Positions 23,896-32,146 of a DNA stretch of 64,000 bases are shown one piece after another. Every line of letters begins with the position of its first letter. The first letter of the stretch is position 1. The position numbers and the translations under genes were made by a program. Origin of the DNA: Streptomyces sp. NBC_00223. Lineage in GTDB: Bacteria; Actinomycetota; Actinomycetes; Streptomycetales; Streptomycetaceae. Location: the NCBI RefSeq assembly GCF_036199905.1, contig NZ_CP108109.1:1984001-2048000 (forward strand), read 5' to 3'. Under the pieces are notes generated by a model. That model saw only the letters and a program-made list of their open reading frames with translations, had not been told where the DNA came from and ran no database searches.

Positions 23896-25186
23896 GGAGG
23901 CCGCGCGCGGTCGCATTCTTGAGGTGGGGGCGGATCAGTCGGAACATTTCCCTGACGCGCTGGTCGGCCCGGCCGGAGTGGACCGAGGGGAAATCGTCCA
24001 GCACCATGTGCCATGTCGTACAGGCCGCTTCAAGGTGACCGATGGCGAATTGATGTTCGGCCAAAAGCCCGCGTTTCCTCACCCGAGTTCCACGATAGAT
24101 TCCGGCGCGCATGCTGTCGGCCTGTTTCAAAGCCTCGACCGACCCTGCCATGTCTCCCAGTTCGAAACGGACATGACTAATGTGGTCCTGGAGGGCCGCG
24201 GGGGTGTAGCGCCCGGGCACATTCCCGGACTCCGCCTTCTCCATGGCCGTATCGGCGTCACGGAGATACGCCACGGCATTTCTGCGGTCGCCGACCTGAG
24301 CCGACGCATGTGCTTGCTGTCCCACGAGGAACGCGCGCATACGTGGCCCTGCCTGCGGAGACGCGGCGGCCGCGGCATCGGCGAGGCGTAGCGCCTCCGG
24401 GCCGTGCCGCAAGTCCACTGCCTGGACACTCATCTCCCGCAGCGCGCCGGAAAACCTCATGTGATCCTCGGCCGCACCGGCAAGCTCCAACGCCTTCACG
24501 TAATACTGCTGGGCGACACCGTGCATGCCCTCGTCCACAGCCATGTAGCCGGTCAGACAGCACAGGTGTGAAGCAGCGGACATCATCGCCCTACGCACTT
24601 CCTCGGTCGCATCCGCCCTCAAATACGGTGCCACCGTATTGACCAGAAAGGCAGCCGCCATCGGACGGGCATGCCGACCGCCGAACTGATCGTCAAGGTT
24701 CGACATTTGCTCCGTCATGGCAACGACCATGTCGACTTCCGGCACCCCTATACGCCGCACCTGCCCACGCTGAATCGCCTCCATCCGCCCGATGACGTCC
24801 TGCCAGCCCGGAACGGCCAACGCCGCCGAGAAAAGCGACGCACCGACAACGCTCCGACGTGAAGGGTCCATGTCGCTCCTTCCCAGGTCCAACAGTCCTT
24901 CCACCGTGCCCACGTCCGCCCCGGACGTGGGCGGGGGCGGGAATCCGGCTTCGGCGTGGGTGACCGGGCGGTGCAGGTGGCGGGCCAGGGCCTCCAGGAT
25001 GAGGGGGCGGGCCTCGTCGCGGGGCAGATGCCCGGCCAGCCGCTGGTGCACGGACGGCGGCTCGTACCGGGTCGGCCTCCCCCGTTCGGTCGCCAGCCTG
25101 TTGACCGCCAGGGCGAACTGCCGCAGCGTCCAGCCGGTTTCCCGGTGCAGCCTCCTCAGTCCCTCGTTCGGCCGCCGGTCACCCAT
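23855..25186 (-). CDS. XRE/TPR-type regulator, second copy family member
   Basis: A 443-aa protein beginning MGDRRPNEGLRRLHRETGWTLRQFALAVNRL, an N-terminal helix-turn-helix of the large actinomycete XRE family. A linker follows with a second conserved point, DPSRRSVVGASLFSAAL, then helical TPR-like repeats (YVKALELAGAAEDHMRFSGA; AVAYLRDADTAMEKAESG). It is convergent with the other XRE gene and divergent from a conserved zinc-finger-like protein. The start ATG 25186 has GGAGG unusually close (1-2 nt), so a slightly different start is possible. Its last codons are duplicated at 14316-14359, on the other side of the glycosyltransferase operon. Target genes unknown. Confidence 0.75.
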   Translation of the reverse strand: MGDRRPNEGLRRLHRETGWTLRQFALAVNRLATERGRPTRYEPPSVHQRLAGHLPRDEARPLILEALARHLHRPVTHAEAGFPPPPTSGADVGTVEGLLDLGRSDMDPSRRSVVGASLFSAALAVPGWQDVIGRMEAIQRGQVRRIGVPEVDMVVAMTEQMSNLDDQFGGRHARPMAAAFLVNTVAPYLRADATEEVRRAMMSAASHLCCLTGYMAVDEGMHGVAQQYYVKALELAGAAEDHMRFSGALREMSVQAVDLRHGPEALRLADAAAAASPQAGPRMRAFLVGQQAHASAQVGDRRNAVAYLRDADTAMEKAESGNVPGRYTPAALQDHISHVRFELGDMAGSVEALKQADSMRAGIYRGTRVRKRGLLAEHQFAIGHLEAACTTWHMVLDDFPSVHSGRADQRVREMFRLIRPHLKNATARGLHERARVVAPRLAA

Positions 25187-25347
25187 GCCTCCGCCCCCAC
25201 TCCCGCACGCTTAACGCTCTTGAAACCCACGTCGGCTTCCACAGTACCGCTGTGCGTGACCAACCGGTTGCCTAGAGCGAAACGGGACCCCCGCGACCGT
25301 GCGACCGGTCCGGGGGCATGGCTCAACCTGGAGAAAGCAGGCTGAAC

Positions 25348-26067
25348 GTGGACGACTTTAACCCCGCCCGCCGAGCCGGGGAACGGGCAACGGCCGACGC
25401 CTCACCGGTACCGGCCAGGGTCGGCGGCGCGTCGCAGAACCGGGGGCGGACCGACGGGGTGCCGTACGTGGCGCGGTGGAGTGGGGAGCGGCCGGCGGCG
25501 ATGCCCGTGGTGGTCGGGCGTAAGCGGCCGGGGATCGCGTATGCGGACGAGCGGTCGTTCGACCGGGACGGGCACGGGGTGCTGTGGCGGCGTGAGCCGT
25601 CCGAACCCGGCCGGGGGCTACCGCAGTTGGGGAAGGTCCACGGCCTGCGGCAGCGCATCGCGATGGGCGGACTGCGGTGCCAGATCTGCGGCGGCCCCGC
25701 CGACCGCAACGCCGACGGAGTGCTCTGGCTCATCGACGCCCACCCCGACGACCCCCACCTGCGACGCGGCCAGGAACGCACCGCCCACCCCCCGGTCTGC
25801 CTGCCCTGCGCCCACCGCTCGGTCCACGCCTGCCCCCACCTGCGCACCGCCAGCGTCGCCCTGCGGGTACGCGCCTGGACCCCCTACGGCGTCAACGGCG
25901 CCCTCTACCAGCCCGCCCACCCCACACCCCTCACTGTCCACGTCGGCCACTACCCCTACGGCCACCCCCACCTCCCCTGGGTCCTCGCCGCCCAACTCCT
26001 CATGACCCTCCACGACTTCACCATCACCCACCTCGAAGAACCCCCCACCGCAGGCCCGTTACGGTGA
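25348..26067 (+). CDS. Conserved actinomycete protein with a Cys-pair zinc-finger-like core
   Basis: A 239-aa cytoplasmic protein of unknown function. The middle has CQICGG near residue 113 and a later PPVCLPCAHRSVHACPHL stretch, a four-to-five Cys arrangement (C-x2-C ... C-x2-C) that looks like a treble-clef or HNH-type zinc site. The rest is rich in His, Pro and Arg. GTG 25348 is chosen because GGAG lies 10-14 nt upstream; ATG 25318 has only a G-run one base away. It diverges from the XRE-TPR regulator, a pairing that recurs in Streptomyces. Its 3' end overlaps the convergent serine hydrolase gene by 9 nt. Confidence 0.55.
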   Translation: MDDFNPARRAGERATADASPVPARVGGASQNRGRTDGVPYVARWSGERPAAMPVVVGRKRPGIAYADERSFDRDGHGVLWRREPSEPGRGLPQLGKVHGLRQRIAMGGLRCQICGGPADRNADGVLWLIDAHPDDPHLRRGQERTAHPPVCLPCAHRSVHACPHLRTASVALRVRAWTPYGVNGALYQPAHPTPLTVHVGHYPYGHPHLPWVLAAQLLMTLHDFTITHLEEPPTAGPLR

Positions 26068-27222
26068 CGGGACCACCGCTGTCGCGCCCGCCGCGCGGGC
26101 GAGGTGGGTGGCGGACTCCGCGCGCGGTGCGTTGCCGACGCGCCATGTACGGGCAGGGTGCACGGCGTTGGTGAGCAGCACCAGGAACGTGTCCGTCACC
26201 GGGTCCAGTACCAGACTCGTACCGGTGAACCCCGTATGGCCGACCGCGCCGCGCCCCGCCAACTCGCCCATGAACCACGGCTGGTCCGCCTCGAAGCCCA
26301 GCGGCCGGGGGTCGCCGCGCAGCAACAGCCGTACGGACTCGGGGGCCAGTACGCCCGCGCCGCCGTCCAGCAGCGCGCGGGCGAACAGCGCCAGGTCCCA
26401 CGCGGTGGAGAACAGGCCCGCGTGCCCGGCGACCCCGCCCATCGCGTACGCGTTCTCGTCGTGGACGACGCCGTGCACGAGACCCCGGTCGAGCTTGCCC
26501 CACGGCCGCCGCTGGTCCTCGGTCGCGGCGGTCCTCGGCAGCAGCGCGGCGGGCGGTGCGAAGCACGTGTCGGTCATGCCGAGCGGGCCGGTCACGTCCT
26601 CGGCGACCAGCCGGTCGAGCGGCCGCCCGGTGATGTGCTCAAGGACGGTCTGGAGCAGCAGCAGATTGAGGTCGGAGTAGCAGACGGCGGTGCCCGGCGC
26701 GGTCAGCGGCTCCTCGGCGGCCAGCCGGGCGGCGCGCGCGGCCGGGTCGGGCAGGTCGTACAGCGGCAGCTCCGGGCGCAGGCCGGAGGTGTGCGTGAGC
26801 AGGTGGCGCGCGGTGATGCCGTGCGCGGCCGCGGCGGTGAGGCCGGGGACGTACGAGGCGAGGGGCGCGTCGAGGGCGAGCGTGTCGCGTTCGACCTGCT
26901 GAACGGCGACGACGGCGGTGAAGAGCTTGGTCAGCGAGGCGAGGTCGAAGAGGGTGTCGGGGCGGACCGGCACCCACCGCTCGCGCGGCAGCTCGACGCC
27001 ACGGTCGGTGTGCTCGTCGTACGCCGCGTAGCGGACCGCCCAGCCGACCGCCTCGTGCAGGGCGACCGTACGGCCCCGCCCGGCCAGCACGACCGCGCCC
27101 GCGCACCACGGGCGCCCATGGGCCGGCTCCAGGTGCGCGGCCAGCGCCGGGACGATCCGGCTCAGCTCGTCGGAGTCGAGCCCCGCCTCACGGCAGGAAC
27201 CTCTCGACAGCGGCGGCGCCAT
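26059..27222 (-). CDS. Class C beta-lactamase-fold serine hydrolase
   Basis: A 387-aa penicillin-binding-protein/beta-lactamase-like hydrolase without a signal peptide. The catalytic SxxK is SLTK (FDLASLTKLFTAV), the Y-x-N-type second motif is YSDLN, and the third motif is GHTG (AVGHTGFTGTSLV). These enzymes include esterases, D-amino-acid peptidases and DD-endopeptidases; lack of an export signal favours a cytoplasmic esterase or peptidase. ATG 27222 has GGAGGA just upstream, within the end of the 65-aa gene, whose 3' end it overlaps by 35 nt. This makes a small operon. Confidence 0.78.
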   Translation of the reverse strand: MAPPLSRGSCREAGLDSDELSRIVPALAAHLEPAHGRPWCAGAVVLAGRGRTVALHEAVGWAVRYAAYDEHTDRGVELPRERWVPVRPDTLFDLASLTKLFTAVVAVQQVERDTLALDAPLASYVPGLTAAAAHGITARHLLTHTSGLRPELPLYDLPDPAARAARLAAEEPLTAPGTAVCYSDLNLLLLQTVLEHITGRPLDRLVAEDVTGPLGMTDTCFAPPAALLPRTAATEDQRRPWGKLDRGLVHGVVHDENAYAMGGVAGHAGLFSTAWDLALFARALLDGGAGVLAPESVRLLLRGDPRPLGFEADQPWFMGELAGRGAVGHTGFTGTSLVLDPVTDTFLVLLTNAVHPARTWRVGNAPRAESATHLARAAGATAVVPSP

Positions 27223-27385
27223 ACTCCTCCAGGGTCTTGCGGGCCTTCTCGATCAGCTCCGGCGTGGGTTCCCGGCCGGAGAGCAGAACCAGATCCTCCG
27301 GGTCCACGGTCTGCTCGGCACCGGTGTGCAGCGTACTGTCGGCGGTCTTGAACGCCCAGGTGCTCTCGTCCGGAACGTCGGACAT
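27188..27385 (-). CDS. Small conserved protein, 65 aa, unknown function
   Basis: Starts at ATG 27385 with a strong AGGAGG 5 nt upstream. The acidic 65-aa product has a beta-like first half (STWAFKTADSTLHTG) and a helical second half (ELIEKARKTLEEYGAAAVERFLP). No catalytic motif is visible. It is co-directional with the MFS transporter gene upstream and overlaps the serine hydrolase downstream. Longer in-frame extensions to 27475 lack a ribosome site and are rejected. Confidence 0.7.
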   Translation of the reverse strand: MSDVPDESTWAFKTADSTLHTGAEQTVDPEDLVLLSGREPTPELIEKARKTLEEYGAAAVERFLP

Positions 27386-27416
27386 GGCTTCCTCCTGAGG
27401 ACTGCGGGACCCTCCG

Positions 27417-28712
27417 TCACTCCACCGTACGCCGCCCCCGTACGCAGAGCCCGGCGAAGCAGCCCAGCGCGGCAAGAGAGCAGGTCAGCTGGATCACGGC
27501 CATCGGTACGGCGGTGCCGTCGCCCGCGATCCCGGCCATCGGCGAGATCACCGCGCCGATCAGGAAGGACGACGTGCCCAGCAGCGCGGAGGCCGCTCCG
27601 GCGGCGTGCCGGGTGCGCATCAGCGCCAGCGCGTTGGTGGTGGGCAGGGTAAGGCCCATGGACGACATCAGGACGAAGAGCGCGGCGGAGATCGAGAAGA
27701 GCCCGGCCCGGCCGAAGACCCCGGTGGTCAGCAGCACCAGCGCCACCGAGGACGCGGTGATCAGTACGAGCCCGACGGCCAGCACCTTGTCCAGGTCGAC
27801 CCGGCCGACCAGCACCTTGCCGTTGAGCTGGCCGACGGCCACGATGCCGATCGAGTTGACGCCGAAGAGCAGGCTGAACGTCTGCGGGGAGGCGCCGTAG
27901 ATGTCCTGGATGACGAACGCGGAGGCGGAGACGTACGTGAACAGCGCCGCGAAGGCGAAGCTGCCCGCGAGCACGTACCCCGCGAAGACCCGGTCGGCCA
28001 TCAGGACGCGCATCGAGCCGAAGGTGCTGGACAGCCGGCCCGCGTGGCGTTCCTCGGGCGGCAGCGTTTCGTGCAGCCAGCGCCATACGACCAGGGTGAG
28101 CAGCGTGCCGATCACGGTGAGGACGGCGAAGACTCCGCGCCAGTCGGTCAGCCGCAGGATCTGGCCGCCGATGACGGGGGCGATGATCGGCGCGACGCCG
28201 GAGATCAGCATCAGGGTGGAGAAGAACCGGGCCATCTCCAGGCCGTCGTACAGATCGCGGACGATCGCGCGGGAGATGACGATGCCGGCGGCCCCGGCCA
28301 GGCCCTGGACCAGGCGGAAGCCGATCAGCAGCGGGGCGCTCGGGGCGAAGGCGCAGACCGCCGTGGCCAGTACGTAGATCACCATGCCGACCAGCAGCGG
28401 GCGGCGGCGTCCCCAGCGGTCGCTGAGCGGGCCGACGACGATCTGGCCGAGCGCCATGCCCGCCAGGCAGGCGGTGAGGGTGAGCTGGACCGTGGCCGTG
28501 GGGCTGTGCAGGGCGTCGGTGACCTGGGGCAGCGCGGGCAGGTACATGTCCATGGACAGCGGGGGGAGCGCGGTGAGGCCGCCCAGGACGAGGGTGACGA
28601 GCAGGCCGGTACGGCGCGCGGCGTCGCGGTTGGCGGCTGTGCTGACGGTGGGGGCGTCGGTGGTGATCTTCGTGGTGGCCCTCGGCCCGGCGTCCCGCAC
28701 GGCACTCTCCAT
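27417..28712 (-). CDS. Bcr/CflA-family MFS multidrug efflux transporter
   Basis: A 431-aa major facilitator with 12 predicted membrane helices. The Bcr/CflA hallmarks are LPPLSMDMYLPALPQV at helix 1 and the motif-A loop GPLSDRWGRRRPLLVG between helices 2 and 3; FRLVQGLAGAAGIVISRAIVRD follows in helices 4-5. Such proton-driven exporters give resistance to bicyclomycin, sulfonamides or chloramphenicol-like drugs and export metabolites. ATG 28712 has no clear Shine-Dalgarno and may be leaderless. It is divergent from the oxidoreductase gene at 28785 and 31 nt upstream of the small 65-aa gene. The substrate is unknown. Confidence 0.88.
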   Translation of the reverse strand: MESAVRDAGPRATTKITTDAPTVSTAANRDAARRTGLLVTLVLGGLTALPPLSMDMYLPALPQVTDALHSPTATVQLTLTACLAGMALGQIVVGPLSDRWGRRRPLLVGMVIYVLATAVCAFAPSAPLLIGFRLVQGLAGAAGIVISRAIVRDLYDGLEMARFFSTLMLISGVAPIIAPVIGGQILRLTDWRGVFAVLTVIGTLLTLVVWRWLHETLPPEERHAGRLSSTFGSMRVLMADRVFAGYVLAGSFAFAALFTYVSASAFVIQDIYGASPQTFSLLFGVNSIGIVAVGQLNGKVLVGRVDLDKVLAVGLVLITASSVALVLLTTGVFGRAGLFSISAALFVLMSSMGLTLPTTNALALMRTRHAAGAASALLGTSSFLIGAVISPMAGIAGDGTAVPMAVIQLTCSLAALGCFAGLCVRGRRTVE

Positions 28713-28784
28713 GTAGGTAGTTGAATCCGACGCCTATTCTTTCAGTGATCCGGGACGACGACGTACGAATTTGAGGGCTGACGG

Positions 28785-29858
28785 ATGAGTGACGCGACAC
28801 AGAGCGGGGCCGGTCCGGCCGGGGGCGCTTCCTCCGGGAACTCCGCGGCGGGGGGTGCGGTACGACCCGTGCGCTGGGGCATTCTGGCGACCGGCGGTAT
28901 CGCCGCGACCTTCACGGAGGCGCTGAAGTCGCTGCCCGACGCGGAGGTCGTCGCGGTGGCCTCGCGCCGGGCGGAGGGCGCGAAGGCGTTCGCCGAGCGG
29001 TACGGAATCCCGCGGGCGTACGGCAGTTGGGCCGAGCTGGCGGCGGACGAGGAGGTGGACGTGGTGTACGTGGCCACGCCGCACTCCGCGCACCGGGCGG
29101 CGGCCGGGCTCTGCCTGGAGGCGGGGCGGGCGGTGCTGTGCGAGAAGGCGTTCACGCTGAACTCCCGTGAGGCCAGGGAGCTGGTGGACCTCGCGCGCGA
29201 ACGCGGGCTCTTCCTGATGGAGGCGATGTGGATGTACTGCAACCCGCTGGTACGGCACATGGCCGCGTTGATCCGTGACGGGGCGATCGGGCGGGTCCAC
29301 CACATCTCGGCGCACTTCGGGTTCGCGAACGACTTTCCGCCGGAGCACCGGATGCGGGACCCCGCGCAGGGCGGCGGGGCGCTGCTCGACCTCGGGGTCT
29401 ACCCGGTGTCCTTCGCGCAGTTGATCCTCGGTGAGCCGGACGCGGTCGAGGCGTGGGCGCATCTCACGCCGGAGCGGGTGGACGCGAACACGGGGATCGT
29501 GCTCGGGTGGAACAGCGGGGCGGTGGCCACGTTGACGTGCACGATGACCGCCGATACGGGGGCGCCGGCGATGATCGCGGGCACCCATGGGCGGATCGAG
29601 ATACCTGAGGGGTTCTTCCACGCGGATCGGTTTGTGCTGCACCGGAGGGACGAGGAGCCGCGGACGGTGTGGCTGTCCGAGGTCAGTGAGGATCATGAGC
29701 GGGGGACGATGAGGCATGAGGCGGTGGAGGTGATGCGGGCCCTCCGGGCGGGGGAGACGGAGTCGCCGCTGGTCCCGCTCGACGGGACGCTCTCGGTGAT
29801 GCGGACGCTTGACGCGATTCGCGAGCGCATCGGCGTCCACTACCCCGGCGTGGACTGA
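28785..29858 (+). CDS. Gfo/Idh/MocA family NAD(P)-dependent oxidoreductase
   Basis: A 357-aa dehydrogenase. After a 26-residue Gly/Ala-rich leader the Rossmann fold begins RWGILATGGIAATF. The catalytic Lys lies in VLCEKAFTLN (EKxxxx motif), and the C-terminal domain has HRMRDPAQGGGALLDLGVYP with the conserved Asp. Family members oxidise or reduce sugars, inositols, dihydrodiols or imines; the sequence fits the dihydrodiol dehydrogenase / 1,5-anhydrofructose-reductase-like branch, but the substrate cannot be assigned. GAGGG lies 7 nt before ATG 28785. It stands alone, divergent from the MFS gene, and is followed by a long tandem-repeat array. Confidence 0.8.
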   Translation: MSDATQSGAGPAGGASSGNSAAGGAVRPVRWGILATGGIAATFTEALKSLPDAEVVAVASRRAEGAKAFAERYGIPRAYGSWAELAADEEVDVVYVATPHSAHRAAAGLCLEAGRAVLCEKAFTLNSREARELVDLARERGLFLMEAMWMYCNPLVRHMAALIRDGAIGRVHHISAHFGFANDFPPEHRMRDPAQGGGALLDLGVYPVSFAQLILGEPDAVEAWAHLTPERVDANTGIVLGWNSGAVATLTCTMTADTGAPAMIAGTHGRIEIPEGFFHADRFVLHRRDEEPRTVWLSEVSEDHERGTMRHEAVEVMRALRAGETESPLVPLDGTLSVMRTLDAIRERIGVHYPGVD

Positions 29859-29902
29859 CCTCCCCGCCGGGCTCCAACCCCGGCCACCCGCCTCCGGCGC
29901 AG

Positions 29903-30840
29903 GTGAAGGGGACCGGCCAGGTCCCCTTCACCCCGCCGCGACGGCGGCACGCCCGGACGGCGCGACCCGGCGGTGCCGATCGGCTGGCGCCCGCGCCTTC
30001 CCAACCCCCGGCCGGGGTGAAGGGGGCCGGCAGGTCCCCCTCCATCCGCCGCAACGGCGGCACACCCGGACGGCGCGACCCGGCGGTACCGATCGGCTGG
30101 CGCCCGCGCCTTCCCAACCCCCGGCCGGGGTGAAGGGGGCCGGCAGGTCCCCTTCCATCCGCCGCAACGGCGGCACGCCCAGACGGCGCGACCCGGCGGT
30201 GCCGAACACACCGCACCCCGGCACGACACCGCCGAACCACGCCGTTGGGGCCGAGCACCGCTGCGGCGGGAAAGAAGGTGCACGCCAGCGCCTTCCGAAC
30301 CTTGGCGCCGCTCCGGCGGGAGGACAGGGCGCGCCCGCGCCTTCCCAACCCCCGGCCGGGGTGAAGGGGGCCGGCAGGTCCCCCTCCATCCGCCGCGACG
30401 GCGGCACGCCCGGACGGCGCGACCCGGCGGTGCCGAACACACCGCACCCCGGCGCGACACCGCCGGACCACGCCACCGTGGCTAAGCCCCGCCGCGGCGG
30501 GAAAGAAGGGGCACGCCAGCACCTTCCGAACCTTGGCGCCGCTCCGGCGGGAGGACAGGGCGCGCCCGAGCCTTCCCAAACCCAGGCCAGGGTGAAGGGG
30601 ACCGGCAGGTCCCCCTCCATCCGCCGCGACGGCGGCACGCCCGGACGGCGCGACCCGGCGGTGCCGAACACACCGCACCCCGGCACGACACCGCCGAACC
30701 ACGCCACCGTGGCTAAGCCCCGCCGCGGCGGGAAAGAAGGGGCACGCCAGCACCTTCCGAACCTTGGGCGCCGGTGCGGTGGGAGCAAGGTGCACGCCAG
30801 CGCCTTCCGGATCGTGGGTGCCGGTGCGGCGGGAGCGAGG
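29903..30840. repeat. Composite noncoding tandem array (114-bp and 231-bp units) with hairpins
   Basis: The 1-kb gap 29859-30879 holds a tandem array, not a gene. The anchor GTGAAGGGG occurs at 29903, 30017, 30130, 30361 and 30592, giving periods of 114, 113, 231 and 231 bp. The long unit is the short unit plus a further block containing ACACCGCACCCCGGC, GGCGGGAAAGAAGG and GCACGCCAGC. Each unit carries at least two hairpins, GGGGACC-GGCA-GGTCCCC (or a G-rich variant) and CCGCCG-CGA-CGGCGG. The downstream block GCACGCCAGC-CCTTCCG repeats again up to about 30840. Copies are nearly identical, implying recent amplification. Confidence 0.85.
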
Positions 30841-30879
30841 GGCGCGCTCGCGTCGAGGCTGTCTCGACCTGAGGGGGGA

Positions 30880-31191
30880 TCAGGTGGCGCCGTGGGTGGG
30901 GGCGATCGTGGCGATGCGGGTGGCCAGGTCGAAGTCCTTCGTGGTCAGGCGCGAGCCTGCCGCGTGGGTCGTGATGGCCACGCCCAAGCTGTCGTAACCC
31001 AGGGTCAGGTCCGAGTGGTGGTTCAGCTCCGCCTGGATCCCCGCGATGTGCAGCGCGAAGATCGCCGCGGGCAGATGCGCCAGCCGGTACGTACGCCGCA
31101 GCTCCGTACCGTCCTCGGACAGCTCCCACCCGGGCAGCTCCGCGAGCCGTTCCGTGACCTCCTGCGGGGACAGCGCGTCGGCGTACGACAT
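30880..31191 (-). CDS. Pterin-4-alpha-carbinolamine dehydratase
   Basis: A 103-aa enzyme of the PCD/DCoH family. The active-site segment ELNHHSDLTLGYDSLGVAI has the HH pair plus Asp-Leu, followed by TTHAAG with the third His, then LTTKDFDLA. It dehydrates 4a-hydroxytetrahydrobiopterin during recycling of the pterin cofactor used by aromatic amino-acid hydroxylases; many bacterial homologues lack such partners and may act in folate-type cofactor maintenance. ATG 31191 has GGAGG 6 nt upstream. It diverges from the SDR gene. Length and motifs match the family well. Confidence 0.85.
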   Translation of the reverse strand: MSYADALSPQEVTERLAELPGWELSEDGTELRRTYRLAHLPAAIFALHIAGIQAELNHHSDLTLGYDSLGVAITTHAAGSRLTTKDFDLATRIATIAPTHGAT

Positions 31192-31290
31192 GAGGTGCCT
31201 CCAGGCGAAACGTGACGGATCCGGGCGGGGCGCGGGACGCGACCCGCCAATGCGCCCCGCTCATCGTCGCACCGCATACCCTCCCCTGCC

Positions 31291-32040
31291 ATGAACGACG
31301 ACATCGAGCGGGTCGCGGTGGTGACAGGCGCGGGCTCCGGCATCGGCCGGTCCGTCGCGATCGAACTGGCCGCCGCCGGCTGGACCGTGGCCCTCGCCGG
31401 CCGCCGCCCCGACCCCCTGGAAGAGACCGCCGAGCGGGCGCCCGGCTCCTTCCCCGTACCCTGCGACGTCACCCGTCCGGCGGACGTCACCGCCCTGTTC
31501 GACACGATCCGTACCCGCCACGGCCGCCTCGACCTGCTCTTCAACAACGCGGGAACCTTCGGCCCGGCCGTCCCGCTGGAAGAGCTGCCGTACGACCAGT
31601 GGCGCGCGGTCGTCGACGTCAATCTGCACGGCGCCTTCCTGTGCGCGCAGGCCGCCTTCCGGCAGATGAAGGCGCAGGACCCGCAGGGCGGGCGGATCAT
31701 CAACACCGGTTCCGTCTCCGCCCACGCGCCACGCCCGCAGAGCGTCGCGTACACCACCACCAAGCACGCGCTGACCGGCCTGACCAAGTCCCTTTCCCTG
31801 GACGGCCGTCCGTACCGCATCGCCTGCGGTCAGATCGACATCGGCAACGCGGCCACCGACATGACCACGCGGATGCGTACCGGCATCCTCCAGCCGAACG
31901 GCACGACCGCCGTCGAACCGGTGATGGACGTCGCCGACATCGCCCGTACCGTCCGCCACATGGCCGAACTCCCCCTGGAGGCCAACGTGCAGTTCGCGAC
32001 GGTCATGGCGACGACCATGCCGTACATCGGCCGGGGATAG
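31291..32040 (+). CDS. Short-chain dehydrogenase/reductase
   Basis: A 249-aa classical SDR. It has the cofactor motif TGAGSGIG (13-20), NNAG, the catalytic Ser in NTGSVSAH and the YxxxK pair in [11 protein letters not shown]. An Arg-rich element after beta-2 (AGRRPDPL) suggests NADP preference. The substrate is unknown. No Shine-Dalgarno sequence precedes ATG 31291; TACCCT 8 nt upstream may be a leaderless-type -10. It is convergent with the GH71/99-like gene, separated by a strong bidirectional terminator. Confidence 0.85.
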   Translation: MNDDIERVAVVTGAGSGIGRSVAIELAAAGWTVALAGRRPDPLEETAERAPGSFPVPCDVTRPADVTALFDTIRTRHGRLDLLFNNAGTFGPAVPLEELPYDQWRAVVDVNLHGAFLCAQAAFRQMKAQDPQGGRIINTGSVSAHAPRPQSVAYTTTKHALTGLTKSLSLDGRPYRIACGQIDIGNAATDMTTRMRTGILQPNGTTAVEPVMDVADIARTVRHMAELPLEANVQFATVMATTMPYIGRG

Positions 32041-32081
32041 GCCAGCAGCGCCGGCGGCGTCGGCGAACGCGCACATGACCC

Positions 32082-32124
32082 GTGCCCTCGCCGGCCGGGG
32101 AAGGTGGCCGGCCGGCGAGGGCAC
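32082..32124. terminator. Bidirectional terminator, perfect 15-bp stem
   Basis: GTGCCCTCGCCGGCC (32082-32096) pairs perfectly with GGCCGGCGAGGGCAC (32110-32124) around a 13-nt loop. It sits between the convergent SDR and glycoside hydrolase genes. Confidence 0.85.
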
Positions 32125-32146
32125 GGGAGCTGGGGGTGGGCCGGGG

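Noticed and set aside
29903..30840. Tandem array as a CRISPR
   Set aside because: Units are 114 and 231 bp with no unique uniform spacers, and no cas genes are nearby.
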